Below are positions 34,242 to 42,421 of a stretch of DNA of 64,000 nucleotides, one piece after another (the stretch's first letter is position 1; each line of letters starts with the position of its first letter). This DNA comes from Solirubrum sp044628455. Lineage in GTDB: Bacteria; Bacteroidota; Bacteroidia; Cytophagales; Hymenobacteraceae. The translations under genes and the position numbers were made by a program. A model generated the notes under the pieces. The model had not been told where the DNA came from and ran no database searches. It saw only the letters and a program-made list of their open reading frames with translations. The DNA lies in assembly GCF_044628455.1 (NCBI RefSeq), contig NZ_JBIYZW010000004.1, forward strand, positions 43,401-107,400, written 5' to 3'.

Positions 34242-35417
34242 TTAGAAGGCCTCGTTCACGCCGAAGTACAGGCCGCTGGAGCCGCCCGAGCCCACGCCGT
34301 AGTCGAATCGGATGTTGATTCGGTCGCGGCGGTTGAACTGAAAGCGCAGGCCGCCGCCGGCCGCGTAGTTGAACTCGCCCAGGCCCATATCGCGCAGGCG
34401 GGGGGCCACCTGGCCGGCGCCGGCAAATACGGCCGCGTTGAGGCGCCAGAACAAGTGGTGGCGCAGCTCCACCTGGCCCATCAGCAGCTGCCGGTCGCGG
34501 AAACGGCCCTCGTAGATGCCGCGCAGCACGCTGATGCCGCCCAGCCCAGCCAGCTCGCGGAAGGGCACGTTGCCGCGGTTGAACTGCCCCAGCAGCTGCC
34601 CGGCCAGGATGGTGCGGTTGGAGCCCGGGCGCAGGGGCCGGAAGTGGCGGGCGTCGAGCTGGTAGCGGGTGAACTTGTAGTCGCTGCCCAGGCCCGCGCG
34701 GTTGAACAGGGCCTGCAGGTCGAGGTAGTTGCCGCCGAAAGTGCTCAGCACGTTGTCGCGGGTGTCGTAAATTACCGACGGCCCCAGGCCCGAGATGCGC
34801 GTGTCGCGCCGCTGCTCGGCGGGCACCTGGGTCAGCAGCAGGTTGGGCTGGTCGCCGTCGGTTACGGTGGGAAAGTCGGCCTGAATGTCGCGCGTGTCGG
34901 TGTAGCGGTAGGTCAGGCCCGCAAACAAGCCCGGCACCAGCAGCTGCTTGAGGCCGCGCTGGTTGAAGGTGAGCACCTTGTAGGAAATTTCGCTTTCGTC
35001 GGCCAGGCGGGTGTCGTTGCCGATGCCGTAGAAAAAGATGGGGTAGTCGTAGAACAGCAGGTCGCCGGTAATCAGCCAGGCTTCGCGGCGGGTGAAGATG
35101 GTGTGGCTGAGCTGCAGGTTGAGCTGCTTTTTCTGCGAGTACCAGCCCCCGATGCGGCCGTTGGACTTGCGCACGGTGGTGTCGCGGCCGTGGCGCCAGG
35201 TGGGCAGGAAAGTCACGCCGCCGGCAATGCCGGTTTCGGGCTCGTAGAATATCACCGGCGCCGGAATAAAGCTGGGCCGGTCGTCGGGGTTTTTGGCGGG
35301 CTGGCCCAGGCGCAGGTCGCGCTCGGTACGGGCTGGGGCAGCGGTAGAGTCAGGTTGCTGGGCGTGCGCCACCGACGCACAGGTGCTCAACCAGAGCAGC
35401 AGGGTATAGAAACGCAT
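34242..35417 (-). CDS. Outer-membrane protein, Omp85 (BamA/TamA-like) surface antigen
   Basis: 391 residues, paralogue of the next gene downstream along its whole length: both have GIGNDTR, the LSTFGGNYL/LSTWRGSYL strand, FRELAGLGG, LRGIYEGRFRDRQ and a terminal FGVNEAF/FAFNEAF. Signal peptide with cleavage near AHAQ (residue 20). No POTRA domains. The start is MRFYTLLLW; the longer frame has no support. The tandem pair probably arose by duplication, but each gene has its own terminator. Confidence 0.85.
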   Translation of the reverse strand: MRFYTLLLWLSTCASVAHAQQPDSTAAPARTERDLRLGQPAKNPDDRPSFIPAPVIFYEPETGIAGGVTFLPTWRHGRDTTVRKSNGRIGGWYSQKKQLNLQLSHTIFTRREAWLITGDLLFYDYPIFFYGIGNDTRLADESEISYKVLTFNQRGLKQLLVPGLFAGLTYRYTDTRDIQADFPTVTDGDQPNLLLTQVPAEQRRDTRISGLGPSVIYDTRDNVLSTFGGNYLDLQALFNRAGLGSDYKFTRYQLDARHFRPLRPGSNRTILAGQLLGQFNRGNVPFRELAGLGGISVLRGIYEGRFRDRQLLMGQVELRHHLFWRLNAAVFAGAGQVAPRLRDMGLGEFNYAAGGGLRFQFNRRDRINIRFDYGVGSGGSSGLYFGVNEAF

Positions 35418-35900
35418 GGGCAGAGGGAGGTGGGCAGCGGCATGGTGCCCCGAATACCGCCTTATACGGCGCCGCCCGAGAATGGCTGACTGCGGCCGGC
35501 CCGGGGCCACCTCCTAGGCTCTGCTCCCCAACCACCAGGCTTTTCCTCATCTCACCCGACTGATAACCGCGGGTTGGGATAAAATTTCGAGGAAGCCAAA
35601 AAAGTATCCCAGATCCTGGCTGCAGCGCCTTGGGATAATTTTTAAAGGGGGTCAAAAAATTATCCCAAGGTTTCGTTGAAGAGAGGTTGGGTAAAATTTA
35701 GAGGGAGTCAAATTTTTACCCCTCCCCAGCTGCACGCCGCGAGAGTGGGTAAGATTTCGATGAGGTCAGAATTTTACTCCCCCTTGCCTTCCCCGAACGC
35801 CGGGCGCTTAAAGCCACCCACCGGAGAAGCAGGGGCCCTTTCCAGCACAGACCGGAAGCACGGCCAACGCGGCGGGCCGGGGCCGAAACGGGCCGGAGCT
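35418..35900. other. Intergenic region with tandem hairpins
   Basis: 483 bp without a gene between the prenyltransferase (upstream on the minus strand) and the Omp85-like gene. The central part is a stem-loop array (separate entry). The flanks show no gene, and I see no heptamer arms here. Confidence 0.6.
35574..35783. repeat. Four tandem stem-loops, about 57-nt period
   Basis: H1: 35575-35581 with 35605-35611 plus internal A/T pairs. H2: 35629-35643 with 35655-35669 (15 of 15). H3: 35689-35699 with 35710-35721 (one bulge). H4: about 35746-35781, imperfect. Landmarks fall 56, 57 and 58 nt apart. The loops are CGAGGAAGCC, AAAGGGGGTC, AGAGGGAGTC and CGATGAGGTC, clearly one family, whereas the stems change (GGGATAA in H1-H2, GGGTAAAA in H3) with matching changes on both sides. 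Confidence 0.85.
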
Positions 35901-36806
35901 TTAGCGCCCTACCACCAGCATGGAGAGCACGCCGCCCAGCATCACCAGCTTGCACAGGGTGCTGAGGCGGGCAAAGTCGCGGCGGCGGTCGGCACGCAGC
36001 AGGCGCTGGGCCAGCAGCAGCAGCGGCCCGAGCACCGTGCCCAGCAGCCACGAAGCCAGGCGCCACTGCCCGCCGGCAAAGCCCTGCCCGATGGCCGCGG
36101 CCACCAGCCACAGCAGGCTTACCAGAAACAGCGCCGCCACCCACTTGCTGCGGGCCACGCCCAGCACAATGGGCAGGGTGCGGCAGTCGTGCTGGGCATC
36201 GCCGCGCATGTCTTCCACGTCCTTGACGATTTCGCGCACCACCGTGAGCAGAAAGGCGGCCAGCGCATAGGCCCACACGGCCGGGTGCCCGGTGCGGTGC
36301 AGCAGCTCGGGCAGCAGCACCAGCGCGGCCGTGAGCAGCCCAATGCTGAGGTTGCCCACCAGCGGCAGCCGCTTAAACCGCGCCGAGTAGCCCCACAGCA
36401 GCAGCGCCGCCCCCACCGTAACGGCCCCCACGGCCCGGCCCAGGGTAGCGGCCACCACCACGCCCTCGAAGCTGAGCAGCAGGTGGGCCAGCATGGCGGG
36501 GCGGCGGCCCACCACGGGGCCCACCACCAGCTGCCCCGGCCGGTTGATGGTATCGATTTTGACGTCGTAGTAGTCGTTGATGATGTAGCCGGCCGCCGCC
36601 ACGCACACGGTGGCCAGCACCAGCAACCCGAAGCGCGGCTCGAGCAGGGCCTGCAGGGGCCGGGCCGGGGCCAGCAGGCAGGTCTGCGTCAGGGCCATGC
36701 ACAGGACCATGATAAGCAGGTTGGGCAGACGCACCAGCCGGGCCAGGTGCAGCCCGGCCCGGCTGCCCGGGGCGGGTACGGACGACTGGAAGCCGGGAGA
36801 AACCAT
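35901..36806 (-). CDS. UbiA-family prenyltransferase
   Basis: 301 residues, about eight membrane segments. The two Mg2+/diphosphate motifs are INDYYDVKIDTINRP (NDxxDxxxD) and VREIVKDVEDMRGDAQHDCRTLP (DxxxD). In Bacteroidota such proteins are usually annotated as geranylgeranylglycerol-phosphate geranylgeranyltransferase-like; the acceptor cannot be told from sequence. Inner membrane. It is followed by a 483-bp gap with a hairpin array. Confidence 0.9.
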   Translation of the reverse strand: MVSPGFQSSVPAPGSRAGLHLARLVRLPNLLIMVLCMALTQTCLLAPARPLQALLEPRFGLLVLATVCVAAAGYIINDYYDVKIDTINRPGQLVVGPVVGRRPAMLAHLLLSFEGVVVAATLGRAVGAVTVGAALLLWGYSARFKRLPLVGNLSIGLLTAALVLLPELLHRTGHPAVWAYALAAFLLTVVREIVKDVEDMRGDAQHDCRTLPIVLGVARSKWVAALFLVSLLWLVAAAIGQGFAGGQWRLASWLLGTVLGPLLLLAQRLLRADRRRDFARLSTLCKLVMLGGVLSMLVVGR

Positions 36807-36871
36807 GAGCAGCGGAAAAAAGGCCGACGGCGAAAGTACGTACCCGCCCGCCCCCCGCCCCGCCCAGGCGC

Positions 36872-36905
36872 AAAAAAACCCTTTTCAGAGAACTGAAAAG
36901 GGTTT
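36872..36905 (-). terminator. Terminator of the cold-shock gene
   Basis: A 13-bp perfect stem (36876-36888 with 36893-36905), 4-nt loop AGAA, and a 7-nt U-tract on the minus strand (A-run 36872-36878). Confidence 0.92.
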
Positions 36906-36945
36906 CAGGCAAGTGACTTACAATGCTATCGAAGGCGTGCTTCCC

Positions 36946-37140
36946 CTAGAGCTTTTTGATGTTGACGGCATTGATTCCTTTGCGGCCTTCCCGCGTATCG
37001 AACTCGACGCGGTCGTGCTGCTGGATTTGGAGACCACCCAGGCCGGTAATGTGCACGAAGAAGTCTTCCTTCGTGGCATCTTCCGTAATGAAGCCGAAGC
37101 CCTTCGACTCATTATAGAATTTGACGGTTCCTGTTTTCAT
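36946..37140 (-). CDS. Cold-shock domain protein (CspA family)
   Basis: 64 residues, the typical length. RNP1 KGFGFI and RNP2 DFFVHI are intact. It binds single-stranded nucleic acid and melts RNA structure. Start MKTGTVKFYNE (ATG at 37140); an in-frame ATG three codons upstream is less likely. It has its own consensus promoter and terminator, a compact monocistronic unit. Confidence 0.95.
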   Translation of the reverse strand: MKTGTVKFYNESKGFGFITEDATKEDFFVHITGLGGLQIQQHDRVEFDTREGRKGINAVNIKKL

Positions 37141-37181
37141 GGCAAGCAAAGAAGGGGGTGAAAGGTGAATGGATGTCCCGG

Positions 37182-37211
37182 TAAAAGTATCGGAATATCT
37201 AACACCTGCAA
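37182..37211 (-). promoter_or_regulatory. Promoter of the cold-shock gene
   Basis: Minus strand: TTG (37211-37209), 19-bp spacer, TACTTTTA (37189-37182), one mismatch to TAnnTTTG. The predicted leader is about 35 nt, so there is no room for the long regulatory leader of enterobacterial cspA. Confidence 0.6.
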
Positions 37212-37244
37212 CCCCGGCCCGGCGGTCCGGGCCAGCCGCTCGGG

Positions 37245-37730
37245 CTACCAGGTACCCTGGGTTTTCATCACGGCTTCCACCAGCTCGCGCACGGCGCCGT
37301 GCCCACCGGGCCGGGCCGCCACGTAGCTGCTGATGGCCTGCACATCGGGTGTGGCATCGGCGGGGCAGGCCGCCACGGCGCAGCGGCGCATCACCTCCAT
37401 GTCGGGCACGTCGTCGCCCATGTAGGCAATGTGGGCCGGGTCGAGGCGGTGCAGGTTGATGTAGGTGTTGAAGATTTTCATCTTGTCGTCGACGCCCAGG
37501 TAGATGTCGCGCACGTCGAGCGACTCCAGGCGCTTGCGCACCCCGGTTTCTTCGCGCCCCGAGATGATGACCACCCGGTAGCCCTTGCGCAGGGCGTGGC
37601 GGATGGCAAACCCGTCGTGAATGTGGAAGCTGCGGGCCTGCTCGCCGGTGTTCAGCGCCAGCAGGGTGCCATCGGTGAGCACGCCGTCAACATCGAAGAT
37701 AAAAGCCTGGATAGCGGAAAGATCAACCAT
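37245..37730 (-). CDS. kdsC: KdsC-type HAD phosphatase (3-deoxy-D-manno-octulosonate 8-phosphate phosphatase)
   Basis: 161 residues. HAD motif I FDVDGVLTDG with nucleophile D13 and D15, motif II VVIISGRE, motif III/IV KMKIF and YMGDDVPDMEVM. Length and lack of a cap domain match KdsC, which makes KDO for lipopolysaccharide. Closely related cap-less phosphatases (for example for ManNAc or KDN phosphates) cannot be excluded. Followed by the iscX-fdx genes upstream on the same strand. Confidence 0.85.
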   Translation of the reverse strand: MVDLSAIQAFIFDVDGVLTDGTLLALNTGEQARSFHIHDGFAIRHALRKGYRVVIISGREETGVRKRLESLDVRDIYLGVDDKMKIFNTYINLHRLDPAHIAYMGDDVPDMEVMRRCAVAACPADATPDVQAISSYVAARPGGHGAVRELVEAVMKTQGTW

Positions 37731-37792
37731 TTACAAAGCCACGGTAAAACGGGAGGGAGTGAAGCCGGGGCGCGGGCCCCGGCCGCGGGCGA

Positions 37793-38035
37793 CTAGCCTT
37801 TCTGGTTGTCGCGCCACTCGTACACCCACTTGGCTTGAATCTGCTCCAGGTGGCCTTCGTTGGCCTGCTCGCGGGTACCCGCGAAGTTGGGCAGGCTCAG
37901 CACCCAGTCGAGCAGGTCGGTAAAGCGGATGCGGTAGATGCGGGCTTCGCCGAATTCATCACCAAACTTCTCGTAGAGGGCCATGGCAATGTCTTCGTGG
38001 TCCTGCCAGTGCATGGGGGGCTCGAAGTGGGTCAT
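37793..38035 (-). CDS. iscX: Fe-S cluster assembly protein IscX
   Basis: 80 residues. The acidic helical pattern MHWQDHEDIAMALYEKF, RIRFTDLLDWVLSLPNF and ANEGHLEQIQAKWVYEW matches IscX, which binds IscS and iron and modulates cluster assembly. It follows fdx, the order found in the isc operon of E. coli (fdx-iscX). The start is MTHFEPP; the longer frame enters heptamer element 5, whose arm ends 5 nt from this ATG. A hairpin (37764-37783) follows the stop. Confidence 0.85.
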   Translation of the reverse strand: MTHFEPPMHWQDHEDIAMALYEKFGDEFGEARIYRIRFTDLLDWVLSLPNFAGTREQANEGHLEQIQAKWVYEWRDNQKG

Positions 38036-38040
38036 ACTAT

Positions 38041-38121
38041 CAGTTATCAGTTGCGGGTTGGCAGTTGTCAGGGCAGGTATCAGCACGAACTGTCAACTGA
38101 CAGCCCGCAACTGACAACTCA
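38041..38121. repeat. Heptamer element 5 (fdx/iscX gap)
   Basis: Left arm words in register: CAGTTAT, CAGTTGC, GGGTTGG, CAGTTGT, CAGGGCA (38041-38075). Right arm: GAACTGT, CAACTGA, CAGCCCG, CAACTGA, CAACTCA (38087-38121). The variant words GGGTTGG and CAGCCCG occupy equivalent places. The element fills the gap, from 5 nt after the fdx stop to 5 nt before the iscX start. Confidence 0.83.
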
Positions 38122-38125
38122 AAAA

Positions 38126-38458
38126 TTAGTGGCCGAGGAAATCCTGCTTGGGAATCTCCACCACCAGGTTTTCGGTGGCGGCCTGCACCACGCACTGGCA
38201 GGCCAGGCGCGAGTTCAGGCGCGGGTCCACGGCGCGGTCGATAAAGTCTTCTTCCTTGTCGCTGATTTCGGGCAGGTCGTCGCCGCCGTCGAGCACGTAC
38301 ACGTGGCAGGTGCTGCACCCGCACACGCCGCCGCAGTTGTGCTGCAGCTGAATGCCGTTGTTGAGGGCAACGTCCAGCACCGACTCGCCTTGCGCGGCTA
38401 CGTGGGTCTGCTCCGGCTGGCCGTCCGCGAACTTAAAGGTAATGTTGACAGCTTTCAC
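38126..38458 (-). CDS. fdx: ISC-type [2Fe-2S] ferredoxin
   Basis: 110 residues from a GTG start (VKAVNITFKF). With this start the cluster ligands are C42, C48, C51 (in CGGVCGCSTC) and C87, the same numbering as the E. coli ISC ferredoxin, including the extra conserved C46. This supports GTG over an upstream ATG 15 codons away. It donates electrons in Fe-S cluster assembly. A TACCTTTG box lies 33-40 nt upstream. The isc core genes (iscS, iscU, hscA) are not in the window. Confidence 0.88.
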   Translation of the reverse strand: MKAVNITFKFADGQPEQTHVAAQGESVLDVALNNGIQLQHNCGGVCGCSTCHVYVLDGGDDLPEISDKEEDFIDRAVDPRLNSRLACQCVVQAATENLVVEIPKQDFLGH

Positions 38459-38490
38459 TGAGAATGGGCTTGACGGGCAAAATGCGGGGG

Positions 38491-38498
38491 CAAAGGTA
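38491..38498 (-). promoter_or_regulatory. -7 promoter element of fdx
   Basis: TACCTTTG on the minus strand, an exact TAnnTTTG match 33 nt before the GTG start of fdx. It also argues for the GTG start, because the upstream ATG would lie at the expected transcription start or beyond. No convincing -33 box. Confidence 0.5.
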
Positions 38499-38528
38499 CG
38501 CACCCCGCTGCATAAAGCCCGAGCCGGC

Positions 38529-39362
38529 TCAGATGTTTGGCCCGCCGGCCGCCAAAGCGCCGCCCGAAACCGCCTGCTGCTGGATGCTGGCCGTCAGGCG
38601 CTCGTATAAATCCTGCCAGGCGGGGTGCGTCGCCAAGGCCTGGCGGTGCGCCGCCAGCGTGGCTTCGTCGTGGCGGATGGCCGGGCCGGTCTGCACCGCA
38701 AACGGGGGCTGCTCGAGGGCTTTGTCCACGGTTTCGCGCACCAGGGGCGTGAGCAGGTCGGCCGGCAGCCCGGCCTGGGCCAGCAGCGCGTCGGCAATGC
38801 CCAGCAGGTGGTTGGTGAAGTTGCAGGCAAACACGGCCGCTACGTGCAGCTGCTGGCGCTCGGCAGTGCTCACCGTCAGCACCCGCCCGCTGAGCGAGCT
38901 GGCCAGCCGTTCGAGCATGGCCTGCCCCGGCGCATCGGCCGCTTCCAGGCACAGCGGCAGCTGGCGCCAGTCGAGGGCCCGGCCGGGGCTGAACGTCTGC
39001 AGGGGATAGAACACCCCGCCCCGGATGGTGGGATGAGCCGCGAACAAGGCCAGCGGCAGCGTACCCGAGGTGTGGGCCACCAGGGCACCCGGGGCAAACG
39101 TGGCGGCGGCCAGCACCCCGGCGGCCGCGTCGTCGGGCACGCAGAGCAGGTACACCTCGGCCGCTACGGGCCGCAGATCGGGGGCCGGGCCGCTGAGGGC
39201 GCGGGCGCCGGCCGGGCCGGCCACGACCTGCGCGCTGGCCGCCGAGCGACTCCATACGGCAACCAGTTGATGCCCCGCCCGTACCACGGCCACGGCCAGC
39301 TGCGAGGCGACCCGACCGGCGCCTAGCAAGACCACGCGCAAGCCCCCGGAAGTGTCTGCCAT
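38529..39362 (-). CDS. Rossmann-fold protein with DUF2520 domain
   Basis: 277 residues. An NAD(P)-binding Rossmann domain with VVLLGAGRVASQLAVAVVRAGHQLVAVWSRS and YLLCVPDDA, then a helical DUF2520 domain (TAERQQLHVAAVFACNFTNHLLGIADALL, PLVRETVDKAL). It looks like a reductase of the ProC/ketopantoate reductase class; the substrate is unknown. The start is MADTSGG at 39362. In several Bacteroidota this gene lies near kdsC, as here. Confidence 0.85.
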   Translation of the reverse strand: MADTSGGLRVVLLGAGRVASQLAVAVVRAGHQLVAVWSRSAASAQVVAGPAGARALSGPAPDLRPVAAEVYLLCVPDDAAAGVLAAATFAPGALVAHTSGTLPLALFAAHPTIRGGVFYPLQTFSPGRALDWRQLPLCLEAADAPGQAMLERLASSLSGRVLTVSTAERQQLHVAAVFACNFTNHLLGIADALLAQAGLPADLLTPLVRETVDKALEQPPFAVQTGPAIRHDEATLAAHRQALATHPAWQDLYERLTASIQQQAVSGGALAAGGPNI

Positions 39363-39545
39363 ACCGTATTCGGGGGCGCTTAGGGGCCCCGGCAGCAAAT
39401 TACAGCGGTTTTTCAGATTGCGGTGACGCGTTTTTTTCCTGAAAAAAATGTGCACCTTGTACTCGCGAAATAGTCGGGCCCGGCTCAGCTAACTGGACGG
39501 TACCCGCTTTACCCAGCTTTTCCACCTTCATTTTTTTCCTCTTAC

Positions 39546-42248
39546 ATGACAAACTCCTACACAACGGGGCGCACCTCCACCCTCCGCTGGCGGCAGCTGG
39601 CGCTGGCCGCTTTGTTGGCGGTTGGGGCCACTGCGGCTCAGGGCCAAAACCTCAACTACAGCCTGTTCGGGGCCCAAAACACGGTTACGGCGTTTAACAG
39701 CCTGGGCAGCACGGGCACGGTTATTCCGACCGCCAACACCGACGACGCCAACTCGGCTCTTACGCCCATTGGCTTCCAGTTCAACTACAACGGCCAGGTG
39801 TTCACCGATTTCGTGCTGAACACCAACGGCTACATCAAGCTGGGCGGTGCCCCGGCCGCGCCTTACTTCCAGGCCACGTCGCAGGCCGCCGGTAACGCTG
39901 CCGGCCCGCTGACCTCGGCGGAAACCAACTTGATTCTGCCCTTCAACGAAGATCTGGAAGCAGGCTCGTCGCCGACAGAATACCGCTACAACACCACCGG
40001 CACGGCGCCCAACCGGGTAACCACCATCCAGTGGAGCAACGTGAGCGACAAGGCCCGCTCCAACGGTACGACGGTAGTAGGCAAGCAGTACGCCAACATC
40101 TCGTTCCAGGTAAAACTGTACGAAACCACCGGCGTCATCGAGTTCGTGTACGGCACGGCTACCGCCGGTAGCGCCGCCGATGCCTTCAAAACGGTTGCCG
40201 TGGGCCTCAAGGGCTCGGGCAGCTCGGCCACCCAGCTCATCGCCGTTACCAAAGGCTCGACCCAGACCTGGGACCTGGCTTCGTTTGTGGCGGGCCTCTA
40301 CACCGGCAACGGCCACAACATCCGCTCGACCGTGCGTCCTGACGCCGGCCGCACCTACCGCTTCTCGCCTTCGGCCGCCAACGACGCCGCCGTACTGGCC
40401 GTGTACACCCTGGGCAAGCTGCCCATTCCCATCGCCACGCCGCACGTAATGCAGGCCGTGGTGCGCAACGTGGGCACCGGTGCCATGAGCAACGTGCAGG
40501 TAACGGCCGCCGTAGCCGGCGCCAACACCTACACCAACACCAAGACGATTACGTCGCTGGCCGTGGGCGCTTCGGCCGTGGTAACCTTTGATCAGTTTAC
40601 GCCTACCAACAACGGCACCAACAACGTGACCGTGACGCTGGGCAACGACGACGTGGCCAGCAACAACACCCGCGCCTACGCGCAGCAGGTGCAGGCCACG
40701 ACCTTCGCTCACTACGATGCCTCGGTAGGCAGCGCCAGCAGCGTGGGCTTTAACACGGGCTCGGGCCTGCTGACGGTGAAGCACACCACCAACGCCCCGC
40801 GCACGGTAACGGCTGTAGCCGCCCGCCTCGAAGACACCCGCACGGTGGGTAACACCGTGTACGGCGTAGTCTGCGACGCCAGCGGCGCCATTCTGGGCCG
40901 CACCGCCGACTACGTGGTAACCGCCGGTGACATCGGCACCACCAAGACCTTTACCTTCACCACGCCGGTAAACATTCCGGCTGGCAGCTTCTTCGGCGGC
41001 ATTGCCCAGACGGCCAACACCACCACCGGCTACTTCCCCGTAGGCAGCCAGGAGGAGACGCCGACCCGTCCCGACGCGTTCTTCAGCATTCCGCTGGCTG
41101 GTGGCAACCCCACCGACGTTTCGACCAACAACCTGGGCCGCCTCATGATTGAGGTGGTAACCGGCGCCCCGGCTACCTGTGCTCCCCCCACCGCCGTTAC
41201 CGCCGCGGCTACCTCGGCTACGGCCGCTACGGTTAGCTTCACCGGTCCGGCCAACGGCACCAGCTACACCATCATCTACGGTCCGACCGGCTTCAACCCC
41301 GCCACCGGCGGCACCACGCTGACCCCGAACCCGACGACCTCGCCGGCCACCATCACCGGCCTGGCGGCTTCGACCACCTACCAGGTGTACATCCGCGCCA
41401 ACTGCGGTGCTACCGACCAAAGCGTACTGGCTGGTCCGTTCAGCTTCACCACCCAGTGCACCCCGCCCATCATCAACACCTTCCCCTACACGGAAAGCTT
41501 TGAAGGCATTGCCCCCGGCACCCTGCCCTGCGGCTACACGGTGGTAAACGCCAACGGCGACGCTTCGACCTGGCAGGTAGTAGCGGCTTTCCCCGGCACG
41601 GGCACCAACTCCATCCGCTACAACTACAGCACCCCCAACGCGGCCGATGACTGGTTCTTCACGCCCCAGATCTTCACCCGCGCCGGCTTCCGCTACCAGC
41701 TGAGCTTCAAGTACCGCAAGACCGACCCCGACTACACCGAGGGCCTGGAAGTGAAGTACGGCAACGCTGCCACGGTAGCAGCCATGACCAACACGCTGTT
41801 CACCAACCCGAACATTGCCAACGCCACGGCTTACGTAACGGCCAATGGCACCAGCACCCCGGCAGTAGCCGTGATTACGCCGACTGCCAACGGCTTCATC
41901 CACCTCGGTTTCCACGCCATCAGCCCGGCTGACCAGTTCAACATGTACGTGGACGACATCCAAGTTGATCAGGTAGTGACGTCGGCTTCCGACGCCCTGG
42001 CCCGCGCCGTAGCCGTGTACCCGAACCCCTCGCAGGGTGAGATGACCGTGCAGGTGACCAACGCCAACGCCAAAAACGGCCTGGAAGTAGTGGTTACCAA
42101 CATGCTCGGCCAGCAGGTGTTCACCACCTCGGTACGCGACAACGGTACCAGCAAAGTAAACCTGGGCCAGCTGGCCAACGGCATGTACCAGCTGCGCGTG
42201 TCGAACGGCGCTGAGTACATGATCCGCACCATCAGCATCCAGAAGTAA
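39546..42248 (+). CDS. T9SS-secreted multidomain surface protein
   Basis: 900 residues. Signal peptide (cleavage near AQGQ, about 34). An N-terminal beta domain with LNYSLFGAQNT, PIGFQFNYNG and FTDFVLNTNGYIKLG is shared with the next gene. A CARDB-like beta domain (about 280-385), a jelly-roll (about 390-540), a fibronectin type III domain (about 545-640, VTAAATSATAATVSF to FSFTTQC), then a cleaved-adhesin/choice-of-anchor J domain (about 645-812). It ends with a type A sorting domain (AVYPNPSQGE to IRTISIQK). It would be exported and attached to the cell surface by T9SS. Codon use is uniform and suggests good expression. Confidence 0.88.
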   Translation: MTNSYTTGRTSTLRWRQLALAALLAVGATAAQGQNLNYSLFGAQNTVTAFNSLGSTGTVIPTANTDDANSALTPIGFQFNYNGQVFTDFVLNTNGYIKLGGAPAAPYFQATSQAAGNAAGPLTSAETNLILPFNEDLEAGSSPTEYRYNTTGTAPNRVTTIQWSNVSDKARSNGTTVVGKQYANISFQVKLYETTGVIEFVYGTATAGSAADAFKTVAVGLKGSGSSATQLIAVTKGSTQTWDLASFVAGLYTGNGHNIRSTVRPDAGRTYRFSPSAANDAAVLAVYTLGKLPIPIATPHVMQAVVRNVGTGAMSNVQVTAAVAGANTYTNTKTITSLAVGASAVVTFDQFTPTNNGTNNVTVTLGNDDVASNNTRAYAQQVQATTFAHYDASVGSASSVGFNTGSGLLTVKHTTNAPRTVTAVAARLEDTRTVGNTVYGVVCDASGAILGRTADYVVTAGDIGTTKTFTFTTPVNIPAGSFFGGIAQTANTTTGYFPVGSQEETPTRPDAFFSIPLAGGNPTDVSTNNLGRLMIEVVTGAPATCAPPTAVTAAATSATAATVSFTGPANGTSYTIIYGPTGFNPATGGTTLTPNPTTSPATITGLAASTTYQVYIRANCGATDQSVLAGPFSFTTQCTPPIINTFPYTESFEGIAPGTLPCGYTVVNANGDASTWQVVAAFPGTGTNSIRYNYSTPNAADDWFFTPQIFTRAGFRYQLSFKYRKTDPDYTEGLEVKYGNAATVAAMTNTLFTNPNIANATAYVTANGTSTPAVAVITPTANGFIHLGFHAISPADQFNMYVDDIQVDQVVTSASDALARAVAVYPNPSQGEMTVQVTNANAKNGLEVVVTNMLGQQVFTTSVRDNGTSKVNLGQLANGMYQLRVSNGAEYMIRTISIQK

Positions 42249-42282
42249 GCTTCGGGCCGGCCTGCCGGTTCCAGCTTCTGCC

Positions 42283-42320
42283 ATCGGGCGGCCTGCACTG
42301 CGGGCCGCCCGATTTTTTTT
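42283..42320 (+). terminator. Terminator of the large T9SS substrate
   Basis: An 11-bp perfect stem (42283-42293 with 42303-42313), 9-nt loop, T8 run. Confidence 0.92.
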
Positions 42321-42421
42321 ATCGATACCTCCTGGTACTATGGCGGCATAATTTTTCCATATTGACCAGCCACCCTACCCGGCTGGTTGGTTCATCCTCG
42401 TCCACTTTACCCTTGGCTATT

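Noticed and set aside
38126..38503. 125-residue form of the ISC ferredoxin from an upstream ATG
   Set aside because: The GTG start gives canonical cysteine numbering, and the promoter box lies between the two starts.
39528..42284. 918-residue open frame opposite the large T9SS substrate
   Set aside because: Antisense shadow of a GC-rich gene. No domain or signal, whereas the plus strand has a signal peptide and sorting domain.
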